This document shows positions 54,013 through 63,063 of a stretch of DNA of 64,000 nt, one piece after another. The position numbers were made by a program, and so were the translations under genes. Under the pieces are notes generated by a model. That model saw nothing but the letters and a program-made list of their open reading frames with translations, made no database searches and was not told where the DNA came from. The stretch covers positions 1-64,000 of the forward strand of contig JAPPLB010000007.1 in the NCBI GenBank assembly GCA_028819575.1. Direction: 5' to 3'. Origin of the DNA: Bryobacterales bacterium. Its GTDB lineage: Bacteria; Acidobacteriota; Terriglobia; Bryobacterales; UBA6623. How positions within the stretch are numbered: the stretch's first letter is position 1; every line of letters begins with the position of its first letter.

Positions 54013-55975
54013 CAATGGTTCGGCGAACGTCCAATAGCGCTGCCTGAGAATCCGGAGGAATCGGATCTGCGCTCTTCGATACGCTTCCGTCGTAAGCCTC
54101 ATCGATTGAGATATTGCTCTTCTCCAGAGTCTGGCCGGTCGATAGGTCCAGGCTGATCTTGGCCTTGATGTAGTTGTTCTGGGACCGAATCTCGTCCGTG
54201 CGGGAGAATGCCAGGTCCCGCTGGACCTGCACGATCTCGAAAATCGTTGATGCTCCAAGATTGAATTTCTTCTGCTCGGCTTCGAGGGTCTTCTCTTGCA
54301 GGACTCGGGACTTCCGGGCCGCTTCGTATTGCGCCCTTGCTTGACGCACGCCGATCACTGCGTCCTGAACTTCGCGGCGAATCGTGTTCTCTGACTGCCG
54401 CAGGCGAATCTCGGCTTGGCGCTTCTCGAGTAGAGACGCGGCCAGGTCCGCTTGTGCCTGGCGGTTCTTGAGGGGAATGCGCAGTTGGACGCCGATCTGA
54501 TAATCGGGGAAGTTCCTGCGGAACACCTGCCCCAGGCTTGTGCCCAATCCACCGAGAAAATACTCCGTGGGTGTGACGAGCGTCTGCCCGGGGAACGGCA
54601 GGAAAAGGTTGTTCACCTCCCCCGCGAGACCGTTGTTCGTGAGGTCGCCGACCAGGTTTACTTGGGGTTTCAGCGAGTTGCGCACACCCTTGAGGTTGAT
54701 GTCGCGATTGGTCAATTGCACCCGGCTGCGCAGGATTTCCGGCCGCGCCTTGAGCGCAAGGTTCATCAGGTCCTGAATCGGCTGCACGGTTTCCGTGGCG
54801 GGTACTTCGATGCGGTCCGTCGGAACGATCTCGGCTTCCAGGACGGAAGGGCTTTGCAGACCATTCTTGCTGATCGCGTTCTTGAGCACGTTCTCCTGCT
54901 GCTGAACATTGGTGATGGCAGCCGTCAGGTTCTGCTGTGCGGTGGCGACCTCGGCTTCGGCGCGAACGATCTCGATTGGCGCCAACGTGCCGATCTCGAC
55001 CCGGCGCTTGTTGTCCTGATAGAGTTTCTCCGCCCTCCGAAGGTCCTCTTGCCGACCTTGCACGTCCGCGATGAACGTGACCAGGTCCCAGTAAAGGTTC
55101 TGTACCTGGGCCACCGTTGCAATTACCTGCTGTTTGAAGGCCAGGTCCGATATCTCCTGGTTGTTCTTGGCGACACGAATGATTCGCGAGTTCAGACTCC
55201 GGCCGAAGCCCTGAATCAGCGGTTGCGTCACGGTCAGGCTGATATTGCTCGCAAGGTTGGGGTTGAAGTTGCTCCGGAGGCTGTTGGTGATGCTACGGCG
55301 ATTGTTCCATCCCAGCGAAGCCGTAGCACCGCTGAGAAAACCCTTGCGCATAGTGATGTTCGAGTTGCTCACCTCTCTGATGAACGTGTTCGTGCCGGTG
55401 ATGAAATCGGTGGTCTGAGGATTGCTGAAATGCCCCCAATCGATACCGGCGGTGATCCGCGGGTCGAGGTTCGGCAGCGCGGTGCCGAAGAACGTGCTTG
55501 CGTCGCCGACGCCGGCCGCTCCTTGCCCGCCGCCGCCTGCCCGATCGTCGATGCCCGTGACGTCACCTCCCCGTCCGCCAACGCCCCCTGCGGCGGATTG
55601 GCCTGTCGACAGCGTGCTGATCTGAGTCTGAACGCCACGCAGTTGCCCTCCCGAATGGGCTCGCAGCACATCCGCATCCGCCTTGAGAGGTTCGTACCGC
55701 GCGTAGACGATATCCAGGTTGTTCTCGACCGCAAGAGCAATCGCGTCCGCCAGAGAAAGATATATCTTTCCGCCCCGCATCAATTGGTCAAGGCGCGGAG
55801 AATTCGCAAAATCCACCGGAGCCGGTTCGGGCACCTTGTACACGTTCGTGAGGCTCCAACGGTTGCCGAACGTGCTGTAATCGACGGGTTGCCCCGGCGG
55901 CGGCCCTTGCGCCCATGCAGGCAGCGCAAGACATGTTGTCAGAATGAAGACAAGAGATCTCTGTATCGGTTTCAT
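54005..55975 (-). CDS. TolC-like outer-membrane efflux protein with Gly-rich insert
   Basis: A 656-residue outer-membrane channel, longer than the usual 430-500. A signal peptide (MKPIQRSLVFILTTCLALPAWAQ) starts at the ATG at 55975, with GGAGA eight bases upstream. Two TolC repeats are visible: LSLADAIALAVENNLDIVYARYEPLKAD near residue 70 and the second with VQLTNRDINLKGVRNSLKPQVNLVGDL. The extra length includes a Gly-rich stretch near residues 125-155 (AAGGVGGRGGDV, RAGGGGQGAAGV). It probably works with an efflux or secretion system. The Gld-type ABC operon is adjacent but convergent. Confidence 0.88.
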   Translation of the reverse strand: MKPIQRSLVFILTTCLALPAWAQGPPPGQPVDYSTFGNRWSLTNVYKVPEPAPVDFANSPRLDQLMRGGKIYLSLADAIALAVENNLDIVYARYEPLKADADVLRAHSGGQLRGVQTQISTLSTGQSAAGGVGGRGGDVTGIDDRAGGGGQGAAGVGDASTFFGTALPNLDPRITAGIDWGHFSNPQTTDFITGTNTFIREVSNSNITMRKGFLSGATASLGWNNRRSITNSLRSNFNPNLASNISLTVTQPLIQGFGRSLNSRIIRVAKNNQEISDLAFKQQVIATVAQVQNLYWDLVTFIADVQGRQEDLRRAEKLYQDNKRRVEIGTLAPIEIVRAEAEVATAQQNLTAAITNVQQQENVLKNAISKNGLQSPSVLEAEIVPTDRIEVPATETVQPIQDLMNLALKARPEILRSRVQLTNRDINLKGVRNSLKPQVNLVGDLTNNGLAGEVNNLFLPFPGQTLVTPTEYFLGGLGTSLGQVFRRNFPDYQIGVQLRIPLKNRQAQADLAASLLEKRQAEIRLRQSENTIRREVQDAVIGVRQARAQYEAARKSRVLQEKTLEAEQKKFNLGASTIFEIVQVQRDLAFSRTDEIRSQNNYIKAKISLDLSTGQTLEKSNISIDEAYDGSVSKSADPIPPDSQAALLDVRRTIAR

Positions 55976-56243
55976 CACGGATTCTCCGAGACTGCAAGCG
56001 AACTCCAACCCGAGCGGATACGATCAAACTGGGTTCGGCCGGCTCCGTTCTGCGAGTACGCTGTCGTTGCTGTAGCTTGTGGTGGGGTAACCCTGCAGAA
56101 GGTTTGCAGGCATGGGTGGCGGAAGTTCTTTGTTATCCTAACACTGCGCTGATTCGCTGACAATGGCCACCCTATTAGAGACGCCTTCGGAGCCCGAAAG
56201 GTTAGCGGTTGCCCGTGACGCTCTGCACTTCCGCTGATTTCGG

Positions 56244-57086
56244 ATGCGCCATTTCAAAGCGACTCTCGCCTACGATGGTACGGACTTCCACGGCTGGCAG
56301 ATCCAGCCGAATCGCCCCACCGTTCAAGGCGTCCTGAAGGACGCGCTCGCCGAGATCGAAGGCGTCCCTGTCGATGTGCAGGGCGCCGGACGGACCGACG
56401 CTGGTGTTCATGCGCTGGGCCAGGTTGCTTCGTTCGCACTCGCCAACCCCATTCCCACCGGCAATCTCCTCAGGGCAATGAACCGCTTGCTCCCGGAAGC
56501 GGTTCGGGTTGTCTCGCTCGAACAGGCATCCCGGGAGTTCCACGCCCGCCACTCGGCCAGCGGCAAACTCTACGAGTATCGGGTCTGGCGGGACGCTATC
56601 TGCCCGCCCTTCGTTGCCCGCTACGTCTACCATCATCCTTACCCGCTTGACGAGGCGGCGATGTGCAAGGCCGCTGAGCGATTTGTCGGGAGACACGACT
56701 TCCGATCGCTCGCCGCGTCGGGTGGCGACGAAGCTGCATCACCGGTACGAACGATCTTCTCTTCCGTGCTGAGCCGCGACGGCGAACGGCTGATCTATCA
56801 TGTCCGAGGGGATGGATTCCTTTATCACATGGTCCGGAACATCGTCGGTACGCTGCTCGACGTAGGCCGCTGCCGGCTCAATGCCGACGATGTCTCTGCT
56901 ATTCTCGACAATAAGCGAAGATCGGCGGCCGGCGCCACGGCCCCGGCGAAAGGGCTCTGTCTGGTCCGCGTGGAATACCCGGAATCCACAGAGAACCGCC
57001 TGGAGTCTCGAACAGTCCGTGGTGAAGCCCCGCGCAGCACCGAGAGTGGCCCGCATAGCACCGTGAACGGTGCTGCGTCCGGCTGA
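56244..57086 (+). CDS. truA: tRNA pseudouridine(38-40) synthase
   Basis: Isomerises uridines 38-40 in the tRNA anticodon arm. The catalytic Asp is in GAGRTDAGVHA at about residue 52; FKATLAYDGTDFHGWQIQPNRPTVQG and FLYHMVRNIVGTLLDVG are family landmarks. At 280 residues it is about 30 longer than average because of a Ser/Glu-rich C-terminal extension. The ATG at 56244 begins MRHFKATLAYDGTD. It lies upstream of the FAH pair but 168 bases separate them. Confidence 0.95.
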   Translation: MRHFKATLAYDGTDFHGWQIQPNRPTVQGVLKDALAEIEGVPVDVQGAGRTDAGVHALGQVASFALANPIPTGNLLRAMNRLLPEAVRVVSLEQASREFHARHSASGKLYEYRVWRDAICPPFVARYVYHHPYPLDEAAMCKAAERFVGRHDFRSLAASGGDEAASPVRTIFSSVLSRDGERLIYHVRGDGFLYHMVRNIVGTLLDVGRCRLNADDVSAILDNKRRSAAGATAPAKGLCLVRVEYPESTENRLESRTVRGEAPRSTESGPHSTVNGAASG

Positions 57087-57176
57087 CAAAGGTGCGACCA
57101 TGGAGCATATTGAACATATTCGACCGGGAAGCAACGCAGTTCAGCCGGGGTGCATCGCCGCTTGAATGTACCCGGG

Positions 57177-57196
57177 CTTTTGCCACGGGCTGTTAA
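57177..57196 (+). repeat. Repeat C terminus, isolated
   Basis: CTTTTGCCACGGGCTGTTAA matches the right terminus of the 36745-37002 element over its first 16 bases. No inverted partner is obvious upstream in the truA-FAH gap. Confidence 0.45.
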
Positions 57197-57253
57197 ATCC
57201 GATCTGATTTGCTAAACTGGCGCCGACCTGTGACGGAGGCGCATCACACAACC

Positions 57254-58114
57254 ATGAAAACCACACGAAGAACATTCATGGCCGTAACGGCGGGTGCAGC
57301 GGCATGGAGCTGCGGCTCGTCGATGCCGGCCGAGTTCAGCCGTTTCGTTCGCTACGAACATGGCGGTGAGATCGCCTTTGGCGGCCTCGACGGCGAAATG
57401 GTGTATCCGATCGAGGGGGATCTGTTTGGAAGCCGCACTCCGACAGGCGAAAGCCTGCCGCTCAGTGAGGTGAAGCTGCTTTATCCCATCCAGCCGACGA
57501 AGGTTTTCGCTCTGGCGGGGAACTATTTGAGCCACCTCGGGGCGGGCCGCGAACCGCCGGAACACCCGGAGCCGTTCTATAAGCCGATCACGAGCCTGGC
57601 CCACCCCGAACAAGACATTGTGTTCCCCAAAGGCGCTCAGGATGTGCACTATGAGGCCGAATTTGTGATTGTGATCGGCAAAGAGGCGAGCAAGGTTTCT
57701 GAAGCCGAGGCCGCAGACTACATCCTCGGCTACACCTGCGGTAACGACGTGAGCGAGCGCAACTGGCAGAACGGCTCGATCGACGGTCCTGAAAACAAGG
57801 ACATGCAATGGTGGCGCGGTAAGGGCAGCGACACGTTCGGACCCATGGGCCCGGCCATTGCAATCGGCCTCGATTATGAAAAGTCGAAGATTCAGCTCCG
57901 CCTCAACGGTGAGGTGAAGCAGGAACAGATGCTCAGTGACCTGATCCACAACCCGGTGCAGACGGTCAGCTTCATCAGCCAGTTCGTGACGCTCCTTCCC
58001 GGTGATGTGATCTTCACCGGAACGCCCGGCACGACGAGTGCAATGAAGGCTGGCGACGTGGTCGAAGTGGAGGTCGACGGCATCGGCATCCTTCGCAACA
58101 AAATAGCGGGGTGA
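57254..58114 (+). CDS. FAH-family protein with twin-arginine signal, tandem paralogue 1
   Basis: A 286-residue fumarylacetoacetate hydrolase-family protein. The N-terminus TTRRTFMAVTAGAAAWSC is a Tat signal, and the Cys may mark a lipoprotein, unlike the cytoplasmic norm for this family. Metal ligands are visible as Glu residues in HYEAEFVIVIG and Asp in GNDVSERNWQ; MVYPIEGDLFG is the small N-terminal domain and FTGTPGTTSAMKAGDVVEVEVDGIG the C-terminal signature. Members hydrolyse or decarboxylate 2-oxo or acylpyruvate compounds. The ATG at 57254 was chosen; the upstream frame to 57209 is unlikely. Confidence 0.87.
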   Translation: MKTTRRTFMAVTAGAAAWSCGSSMPAEFSRFVRYEHGGEIAFGGLDGEMVYPIEGDLFGSRTPTGESLPLSEVKLLYPIQPTKVFALAGNYLSHLGAGREPPEHPEPFYKPITSLAHPEQDIVFPKGAQDVHYEAEFVIVIGKEASKVSEAEAADYILGYTCGNDVSERNWQNGSIDGPENKDMQWWRGKGSDTFGPMGPAIAIGLDYEKSKIQLRLNGEVKQEQMLSDLIHNPVQTVSFISQFVTLLPGDVIFTGTPGTTSAMKAGDVVEVEVDGIGILRNKIAG

Positions 58115-58169
58115 ATGGCTTCTGTGGAACTTCGGCGGTATCAGCCGACTTTTTGGACAACGGATTCCT

Positions 58170-59027
58170 GTGCATACAACGCGTAGAACATTTTTTGCCG
58201 CTTTAGCAGTGGGAGGTGCAGCAATGGCTCAGTCAGGCTCGGGTTCGGGTTCAGCGACCCATTTCGTACGTTTCGAGCAAGGGGGTGCGACCTCCTACGG
58301 TATTCTCGACGGCGACTCCATTCAGCCGATTGGAGGTGGCCTCTTCGGGGACCGTGCGCCGAATGGAGACCCTGTCGCCCTCGGTGACGTGAAACTTCTC
58401 TATCCTTGTGATCCGCCGAAGGTCTTGTGTGTCGGGCTCAACTACAAGAGCCACTTGGGTGAACGGAAACCGCCGGAGACGCCGGAAATTTTCTACAAGC
58501 CTCCTTCAGCGCTGCTTGACCCAGGGGGCGAAATCGTCATCCCCGCCGGCGCCAAAGACGTTCATTACGAAGCCGAGCTGGTCATCGTGATCGGCAAAGA
58601 GGCGAAGTCCGTCTCGGTCGAGAATGCGGCAAACCACATCTTCGGTTACACCTGCGGAAACGATGTCTCCGATCGCAACTGGCAGAACGGCACCAAAGGC
58701 GACCAGAAGGACGTGCAGTGGTGGCGAGCCAAGGGCGCTGACACGTTCGGTCCGCTCGGGCCGTCTATCGCGACCGCCCTCGATTACGACAAGGCTCGCA
58801 TTCAGCTCCGGCTCAACGGCCAAGTCAAGCAGTCACAGTTGGTCAGCGATCTGCTCTTCGGACCGGCTCAGGTCGTCAGTCATGTCAGCCACTTCGTCAC
58901 GCTGTCGCCTGGCGACGTAATCTACACCGGCACTCCGGGTAGTACGAGCCCCATGAAGGCCGGTGATGTCGTGGAAGTAGAGATCGACGGGATCGGCATC
59001 CTCAGGAATACGGTCGCCTCGGGTTGA
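58170..59027 (+). CDS. FAH-family protein with twin-arginine signal, tandem paralogue 2
   Basis: A 285-residue second copy starting with GTG at 58170, 55 bases after paralogue 1. TTRRTFFAALAVGGAAMAQ is a Tat signal. The linker SGSGSGSAT is new. Active-site segments HYEAELVIVIG, GNDVSDRNWQ and YTGTPGSTSPMKAGDVVEVEIDGIG match paralogue 1 closely, while the N-terminal domain differs more (for instance LCVGLNYKSHLGERKPPETPE against LAGNYLSHLGAGREPPE). Both copies keep the metal ligands, so both may be active. Confidence 0.87.
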   Translation: MHTTRRTFFAALAVGGAAMAQSGSGSGSATHFVRFEQGGATSYGILDGDSIQPIGGGLFGDRAPNGDPVALGDVKLLYPCDPPKVLCVGLNYKSHLGERKPPETPEIFYKPPSALLDPGGEIVIPAGAKDVHYEAELVIVIGKEAKSVSVENAANHIFGYTCGNDVSDRNWQNGTKGDQKDVQWWRAKGADTFGPLGPSIATALDYDKARIQLRLNGQVKQSQLVSDLLFGPAQVVSHVSHFVTLSPGDVIYTGTPGSTSPMKAGDVVEVEIDGIGILRNTVASG

Positions 59028-59074
59028 CCCAAGCCAGGTCAAGGTTCTCCGGACGGCTGTCAGCAGTGGGCAAT

Positions 59075-59133
59075 GTGTGCTCCGGCACACGCTCTCGCGG
59101 CGGAAAGTTCCCATGGAATAATAAGGTGGGAAC
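59075..59133 (+). terminator. Two consecutive hairpins after the FAH genes
   Basis: GTGTGC TCCG GCACAC (59075-59090) has a perfect six-base stem and a TCCG loop. GTTCCCA…TGGGAAC (59107-59133) has a seven-base stem. They begin 48 bases past the stop of paralogue 2. No T run follows either. The rest of the 59028-59274 gap shows no gene. Confidence 0.4.
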
Positions 59134-59274
59134 AAGGCCGGACTTTCAGCAGGGCGTAATGCGGGCGCTTTCTGAAGTGAAACCCGAGAGTCTTCGCCTG
59201 GCGGCCCTTGGTGAAAGTCCCATGGCGCGAAGGAAAAAGCGCGGCGGCCACCCGACCTGGAAACGCCCCCTGTC

Positions 59275-61023
59275 ATGCGAAGCATCACCACTATCGGTCT
59301 GGGCCTGCTTCTGATTGCTGCTGCATCGTCGGCGCAGTCTTCCGTCGAGGCCTGCAAACCAGGCGGCTTTTCGATTATCGGATTGCCCAACGAAATCAAC
59401 CCCAGGGCGGAAGGCAAGCTCGGCGTCAACTTCGATGAACGATTCGATGGCCGATTTCTTACGACGGAGAACGTCTGGATTCCGTCGATCGACAGCGGCG
59501 TCGAGCGCTGGAATGGGATCAGTGGGGCGGACTGGACGTTTGAAAATCACGGGCTCAGCGCCGGATTTGCTGATTTCGAGGACGGGCTGGTCACGATCGC
59601 GTCGTGCGGCGGACTGTTCGCTTGTCCCGATCCGTTGCCCGAGCAACCCGGATCTTCCGTCCCTGCCTTTTTCTCCGAGACCCCCGAGCACAATGCCGTC
59701 ATTGCGGTGACGTTGGTTGTCGACGACGTTGTTGCCGGAGGTATTGCGGACGCAGACATTTTCTTCAACCCGACGTTCCCGATCAGCTCCCATCCGCGAG
59801 TCGAACAGATTGACTTTGAATCGGTGCTGGTCCACGAGCTGGGACACGCGCTTGGACTGGATCACAACGACAACTGCGTCGTCGGTCCGACGATCATGGG
59901 GGCCGTCATCGATGTCGGCGAGATCAGGAGAGACCTATTTCGCGCCGAGCGTGAAGGTGTCCGCTTTCTGTATCCCGCTGACGATGCCCCAGCCGCGCGT
60001 ATCTTCGACCGGGACAACACGCTGCGTTTTGATGCGGAGCAAGGCGGCCTCCCCCCATTCCCTCAGACGGTTTCGATCTTCGGACCGGGAGGAGCCAAAT
60101 GGGAGCGGACGATCACGACTGCTGATGACGTAAGGGCCGACGATTGGCTCCGGGCCATTCCGGAAAAGGGTGATTTCCCCGGCGACGGTGAGATGGAAAT
60201 CAGCGTCGATCCGAGCTCTCTGCCGCCGGGAGAGTATCAGGCAACGGTGGAAGTCAACATAGAAGGCCATCAGGGGCATCCCGTCAGCATCGCGATTCAA
60301 CTGGCCGTGCTTGCCGAGGAGTCGCCTGGAACGGACCCACCCTTCCTGACAGAGGCGGGTATCACCAACAGCGCGAACTTGCGCTCGTCCCGGCTGGCTG
60401 GCGGCTCGCTGTTCACCATCTTCGGCAACTCCATGGCCACATCGGTTGAGCAGGCCGCCTCCTGGCCGCTTTCGACCACTCTGGGAGGGGCACGCGTGCT
60501 CGTGAATAACGAGCCGGCAGTACTTCTCTACTCCTCACCGACACAAATCAACGGACAGATTCCACCGGGTGCGAGTCTCGGCCCGGGCGGCATCGTCGTG
60601 CGGAATGGGTTTGGTGATTCGGCGCCTGTTTCCATACGAATCGACGCTACCGCCCCGGAGCTGTTTCTGGTGGGCGATGATGATGCGCTCCTCCTCAATC
60701 CGGATGCGACTGTCAACTCGGCGGCGAATCCAGCGATGTCCGGTAGCATCGTCAGTGTTTTCTTGACGGGACAGGGCGCCGTTTCCACGCCTCCGGCAGC
60801 AGGACGGCCCGCATCGTCAAGACCACACTCACAGGTCATTTCGATCTCCGATGCCGAGATCGATGGGCAGGAGGCGAATCTACACTTCCTTGGGCCGGCC
60901 CCCGGTTACTTGGGAATGGCTCAGGGCAATGTGGAAGTCCCCGCAGGCGTTTCCGGACGCGTGAGCATCCGAATTCGTATCGGTGAAACTTGGAGCAATG
61001 TCGGATTCATCTATGTGAACTGA
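59275..61023 (+). CDS. Secreted matrixin-type metalloprotease with Solibacter-type C-terminal domain
   Basis: A 582-residue exported protein. After a signal peptide (about residues 1-20) comes a zincin domain. The zinc motif HELGHALGLDH is near residue 190, followed by a Met-turn-like TIMG. A middle region has a beta-sandwich look (GEYQATVEVNIEGHQGHPVSI). The last 230 residues match the pattern of the TIGR03437 Solibacter C-terminal domain: GGSLFTIFGNSMA, LGGARVLVNN, YSSPTQINGQIPPG, TGQGAVSTPPAAG and GPAPGYLGMAQGNVEVPAG. Probable secreted protease attached by that domain. Substrate unknown. The next gene starts three bases later. Confidence 0.88.
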   Translation: MRSITTIGLGLLLIAAASSAQSSVEACKPGGFSIIGLPNEINPRAEGKLGVNFDERFDGRFLTTENVWIPSIDSGVERWNGISGADWTFENHGLSAGFADFEDGLVTIASCGGLFACPDPLPEQPGSSVPAFFSETPEHNAVIAVTLVVDDVVAGGIADADIFFNPTFPISSHPRVEQIDFESVLVHELGHALGLDHNDNCVVGPTIMGAVIDVGEIRRDLFRAEREGVRFLYPADDAPAARIFDRDNTLRFDAEQGGLPPFPQTVSIFGPGGAKWERTITTADDVRADDWLRAIPEKGDFPGDGEMEISVDPSSLPPGEYQATVEVNIEGHQGHPVSIAIQLAVLAEESPGTDPPFLTEAGITNSANLRSSRLAGGSLFTIFGNSMATSVEQAASWPLSTTLGGARVLVNNEPAVLLYSSPTQINGQIPPGASLGPGGIVVRNGFGDSAPVSIRIDATAPELFLVGDDDALLLNPDATVNSAANPAMSGSIVSVFLTGQGAVSTPPAAGRPASSRPHSQVISISDAEIDGQEANLHFLGPAPGYLGMAQGNVEVPAGVSGRVSIRIRIGETWSNVGFIYVN

Positions 61024-61026
61024 GCC

Positions 61027-61599
61027 ATGTCATCGATTTCCATTCGCTGTATCGCCTTCCTGGCTTTCATGGCCGTGTCGGCCGCTCCGTTGGCGGCCTC
61101 GACCGTCCTGCCGGTCGATTTTGCCCGGCTTTGCCAAACGGCGCATCACGTGGTCGCCGGCCAGATCGTCGAGATCAGCCCTCTCCGCGACGAGCAGACG
61201 GGACACATCTACTCCGATGTCGCCATACTCGTTTCTCATTCCAGCCCCGACTCCCTCGCCGGGCATCGCTACACCTTCCGCATGATCGGCGGTGAGATGG
61301 AGGGCAAGCGGCTCTCGATCGTTGACTTCCCGCAATTGCAGTTGAATGACCGTGTCGTGCTTTTTCTCAATGACAGGACATCCACCGTTTTTGGTCCCAC
61401 GATTGGCCTCTGGCAAGGGGTTTTCTTCGTCGACGACAGCGAAAACGCCACGGTCGTCGACCACCTTCGTCACCCTGTGGTCGGTGTCAGGCAGGAACAA
61501 CTTCTCCGTTCCGCCAAGTCCGCCGGGACCGTTGGTGGCATCAGCCTCGACGATTTCTTCGATGAAATCAAGGCGCACCGCTTAACAGCTTCCCGGTAG
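61027..61599 (+). CDS. Small secreted protein encoded after the matrixin protease, function unknown
   Basis: A 190-residue protein with a signal peptide (MSSISIRCIAFLAFMAVSAAPLAAS). Its mature part contains a conserved-looking core: HHVVAGQIVEISP, HIYSDVAILVSH, YTFRMIGGEMEG and LNDRVVLFLND, consistent with a beta-barrel or OB-like fold. Only three bases separate it from the protease stop, so they are surely cotranscribed. Candidates are an inhibitor, chaperone or binding partner of the protease; the sequence does not decide. The TAG stop starts a degenerate repeat A-like stretch. Confidence 0.8.
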   Translation: MSSISIRCIAFLAFMAVSAAPLAASTVLPVDFARLCQTAHHVVAGQIVEISPLRDEQTGHIYSDVAILVSHSSPDSLAGHRYTFRMIGGEMEGKRLSIVDFPQLQLNDRVVLFLNDRTSTVFGPTIGLWQGVFFVDDSENATVVDHLRHPVVGVRQEQLLRSAKSAGTVGGISLDDFFDEIKAHRLTASR

Positions 61600-61692
61600 G
61601 CTACCTTTGTCGTCCCGGGGATAGGCGAAGTGCGTGAGAGAGCAGTCGGCAAAGGCGCTGTCGCGCAGTCCCACGGACTGGAACCGATCCTC
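61597..61692 (-). repeat. Repeat A remnant, degenerate
   Basis: TAGGCTACCTTTGTCGTC followed by GGCGAAGTGCGTGAGAGAGC resembles the inverted right half of repeat A. It starts on the TAG stop of the preceding gene and runs up to copy 8. Identification is tentative. Confidence 0.4.
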
Positions 61693-61874
61693 TAACCTGC
61701 CTTTCTCACCACGTGGCGAGGCGAAGTGGGTGAGAGGGCCGTCAGGGCGAGACGCGAGCCGCTTGGCGCGCGCAGGCGTACTTGACAGTACGTTGAGCAC
61801 GGCAAGCAAGCGCAACGAAGTCCTGGCGGTCGTATCGCGTGCTCCGGCCGTCATGTAGTGAGAAATGCAGGTTA
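61693..61874 (-). repeat. Repeat A copy 8, inverted orientation
   Basis: A full short-subtype copy reading in the opposite direction: TAACCTGCCTTTCTCACCAC at the left and GTAGTGAGAAATGCAGGTTA at the right, both ending in TAA/TTA. The interior is the reverse complement of the block in copies 1, 5 and 9 (GCGAGACGCGAGCCGCTTGG). The gap 61600-61929 contains this copy and the preceding remnant only; ThiG starts 56 bases beyond. Confidence 0.92.
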
Positions 61875-61929
61875 AGCTTCCTGGCGGAGTTCATTGCGGC
61901 CCCTTCGTGCCAACACCTACAATCGGGGC

Positions 61930-62700
61930 ATGGGCTTGAAGATCGCCGGTCGAGAGTTTTCGTCGCGTTTGATTGTCGGGACGGGGAAGTATCGCAGCTT
62001 TGCGCAGATGGCTCGATGCCATGAGCTCAGCGGCACCGATTTTGTCACCGTGGCGGTGCGGCGGGTCAATCTGACCGATCGCTCGAAAGAGTCTTTGCTT
62101 GACTACATCGACCGCGACAGGATTTCCTTGCTTCCCAACACTGCCGGCTGCTATACCGCCGACGAGGCGATACGCACCGCTCGCTTGGCCCGCGAAGTCG
62201 GTCTCTCCAACTGGATCAAGCTCGAAGTCATCGGTGACCAGAAGACGCTTTTCCCCGACAACGAAGGGTTGCTCGAAGCTACGGAGGTTCTTGTCAAAGA
62301 AGGATTTGTCGTCTTGCCGTACACCAATGACGACCTCATCTACGCGCGCAAACTGATCGATGCGGGAGCGGCCGCAATCATGCCCTTGGCCGCACCCATC
62401 GGTTCCGGGCTCGGTGTGCAGAACCACAACAACCTGCGCATCCTGCGCGAGATGATCACCGGCGTCCCGCTGATCGTCGATGCCGGGGTGGGCACCGCCT
62501 CCGACGCCGCGGTTGCGATGGAGTTGGGCGCCGACGGCGTCCTCATGAACACCGCGATCGCAGAAGCTGAGGAGCCGGAGAAGATGGCCTTGGCGATGAA
62601 GTTCGCCGTTGACGCCGGCCGTCTCGCCTACGAGGCCGGACGCATGACGATGCGATCCTACGCCTCGGCCAGCAGCCCGCTTCGGGGCATGGTCAGATAA
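61930..62700 (+). CDS. thiG: Thiazole synthase
   Basis: Forms the thiazole phosphate of thiamine from deoxyxylulose phosphate, dehydroglycine and ThiS thiocarboxylate. The 256-residue barrel has [11 protein letters not shown] at the start, [24 protein letters not shown] with the Schiff-base Lys, [20 protein letters not shown] and [16 protein letters not shown]. All family signatures are present. The ATG at 61930 ([10 protein letters not shown]) is preferred to the upstream frame from 61894. thiS, thiF, thiH and thiC are absent from the window and no TPP riboswitch is seen in the short leader. It is tail-to-tail with ftsB. Confidence 0.95.
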   Translation: MGLKIAGREFSSRLIVGTGKYRSFAQMARCHELSGTDFVTVAVRRVNLTDRSKESLLDYIDRDRISLLPNTAGCYTADEAIRTARLAREVGLSNWIKLEVIGDQKTLFPDNEGLLEATEVLVKEGFVVLPYTNDDLIYARKLIDAGAAAIMPLAAPIGSGLGVQNHNNLRILREMITGVPLIVDAGVGTASDAAVAMELGADGVLMNTAIAEAEEPEKMALAMKFAVDAGRLAYEAGRMTMRSYASASSPLRGMVR

Positions 62701-63003
62701 TCATTCTTTCTCAGGAATCTTGACGACAATCTCGCCGGGTTTGGCCCAGCCCAGATCCTCGCGAGCGATCCTCTCGACAGCTTGGCCGTCGGGCGCCAAT
62801 TCCTTGATGGTTGTTTCGAGCTGATGGTTCTCCAGTTCGAGCCGTCGGATGGCCTGCTCCATCTGCTTTTCTTTCTCCCACGAATCGGTCAACTCACCCA
62901 ACGCGTCATGGCCGGTCAGCCAAAAAAATCCTGTGACTCCCAGCAGCAGCAGGCCATAGAACATCCAGCGGAGTATTCTTCCTGATTGCAACTTCTCTTT
63001 CAC
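62701..63003 (-). CDS. ftsB: Septum formation initiator (FtsB/DivIC-like)
   Basis: A 100-residue cell-division protein, member of the FtsB/DivIC family that links FtsL and FtsQ at the septum. A membrane segment lies at about residues 13-30 (WMFYGLLLLGVTGFFWLTG), followed by a coiled coil (EKQMEQAIRRLELENHQLETTIKEL) and the conserved ERIAREDLGWAKPGEIV end. It stops immediately beside the thiG stop, with no spacer. The usual upstream enolase partner is not next to it. Confidence 0.85.
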   Translation of the reverse strand: MKEKLQSGRILRWMFYGLLLLGVTGFFWLTGHDALGELTDSWEKEKQMEQAIRRLELENHQLETTIKELAPDGQAVERIAREDLGWAKPGEIVVKIPEKE

Positions 63004-63063
63004 TTTTCCGAATTATAGCCAAGATAACACGCGAAGCTGCTCTGTTTCAGTAAGATCGGAGTC

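Noticed and set aside
61875-61929. TPP riboswitch ahead of thiG
   Set aside because: Only about 55 bases separate repeat A copy 8 from the start codon and none of the conserved TPP riboswitch motifs is present.
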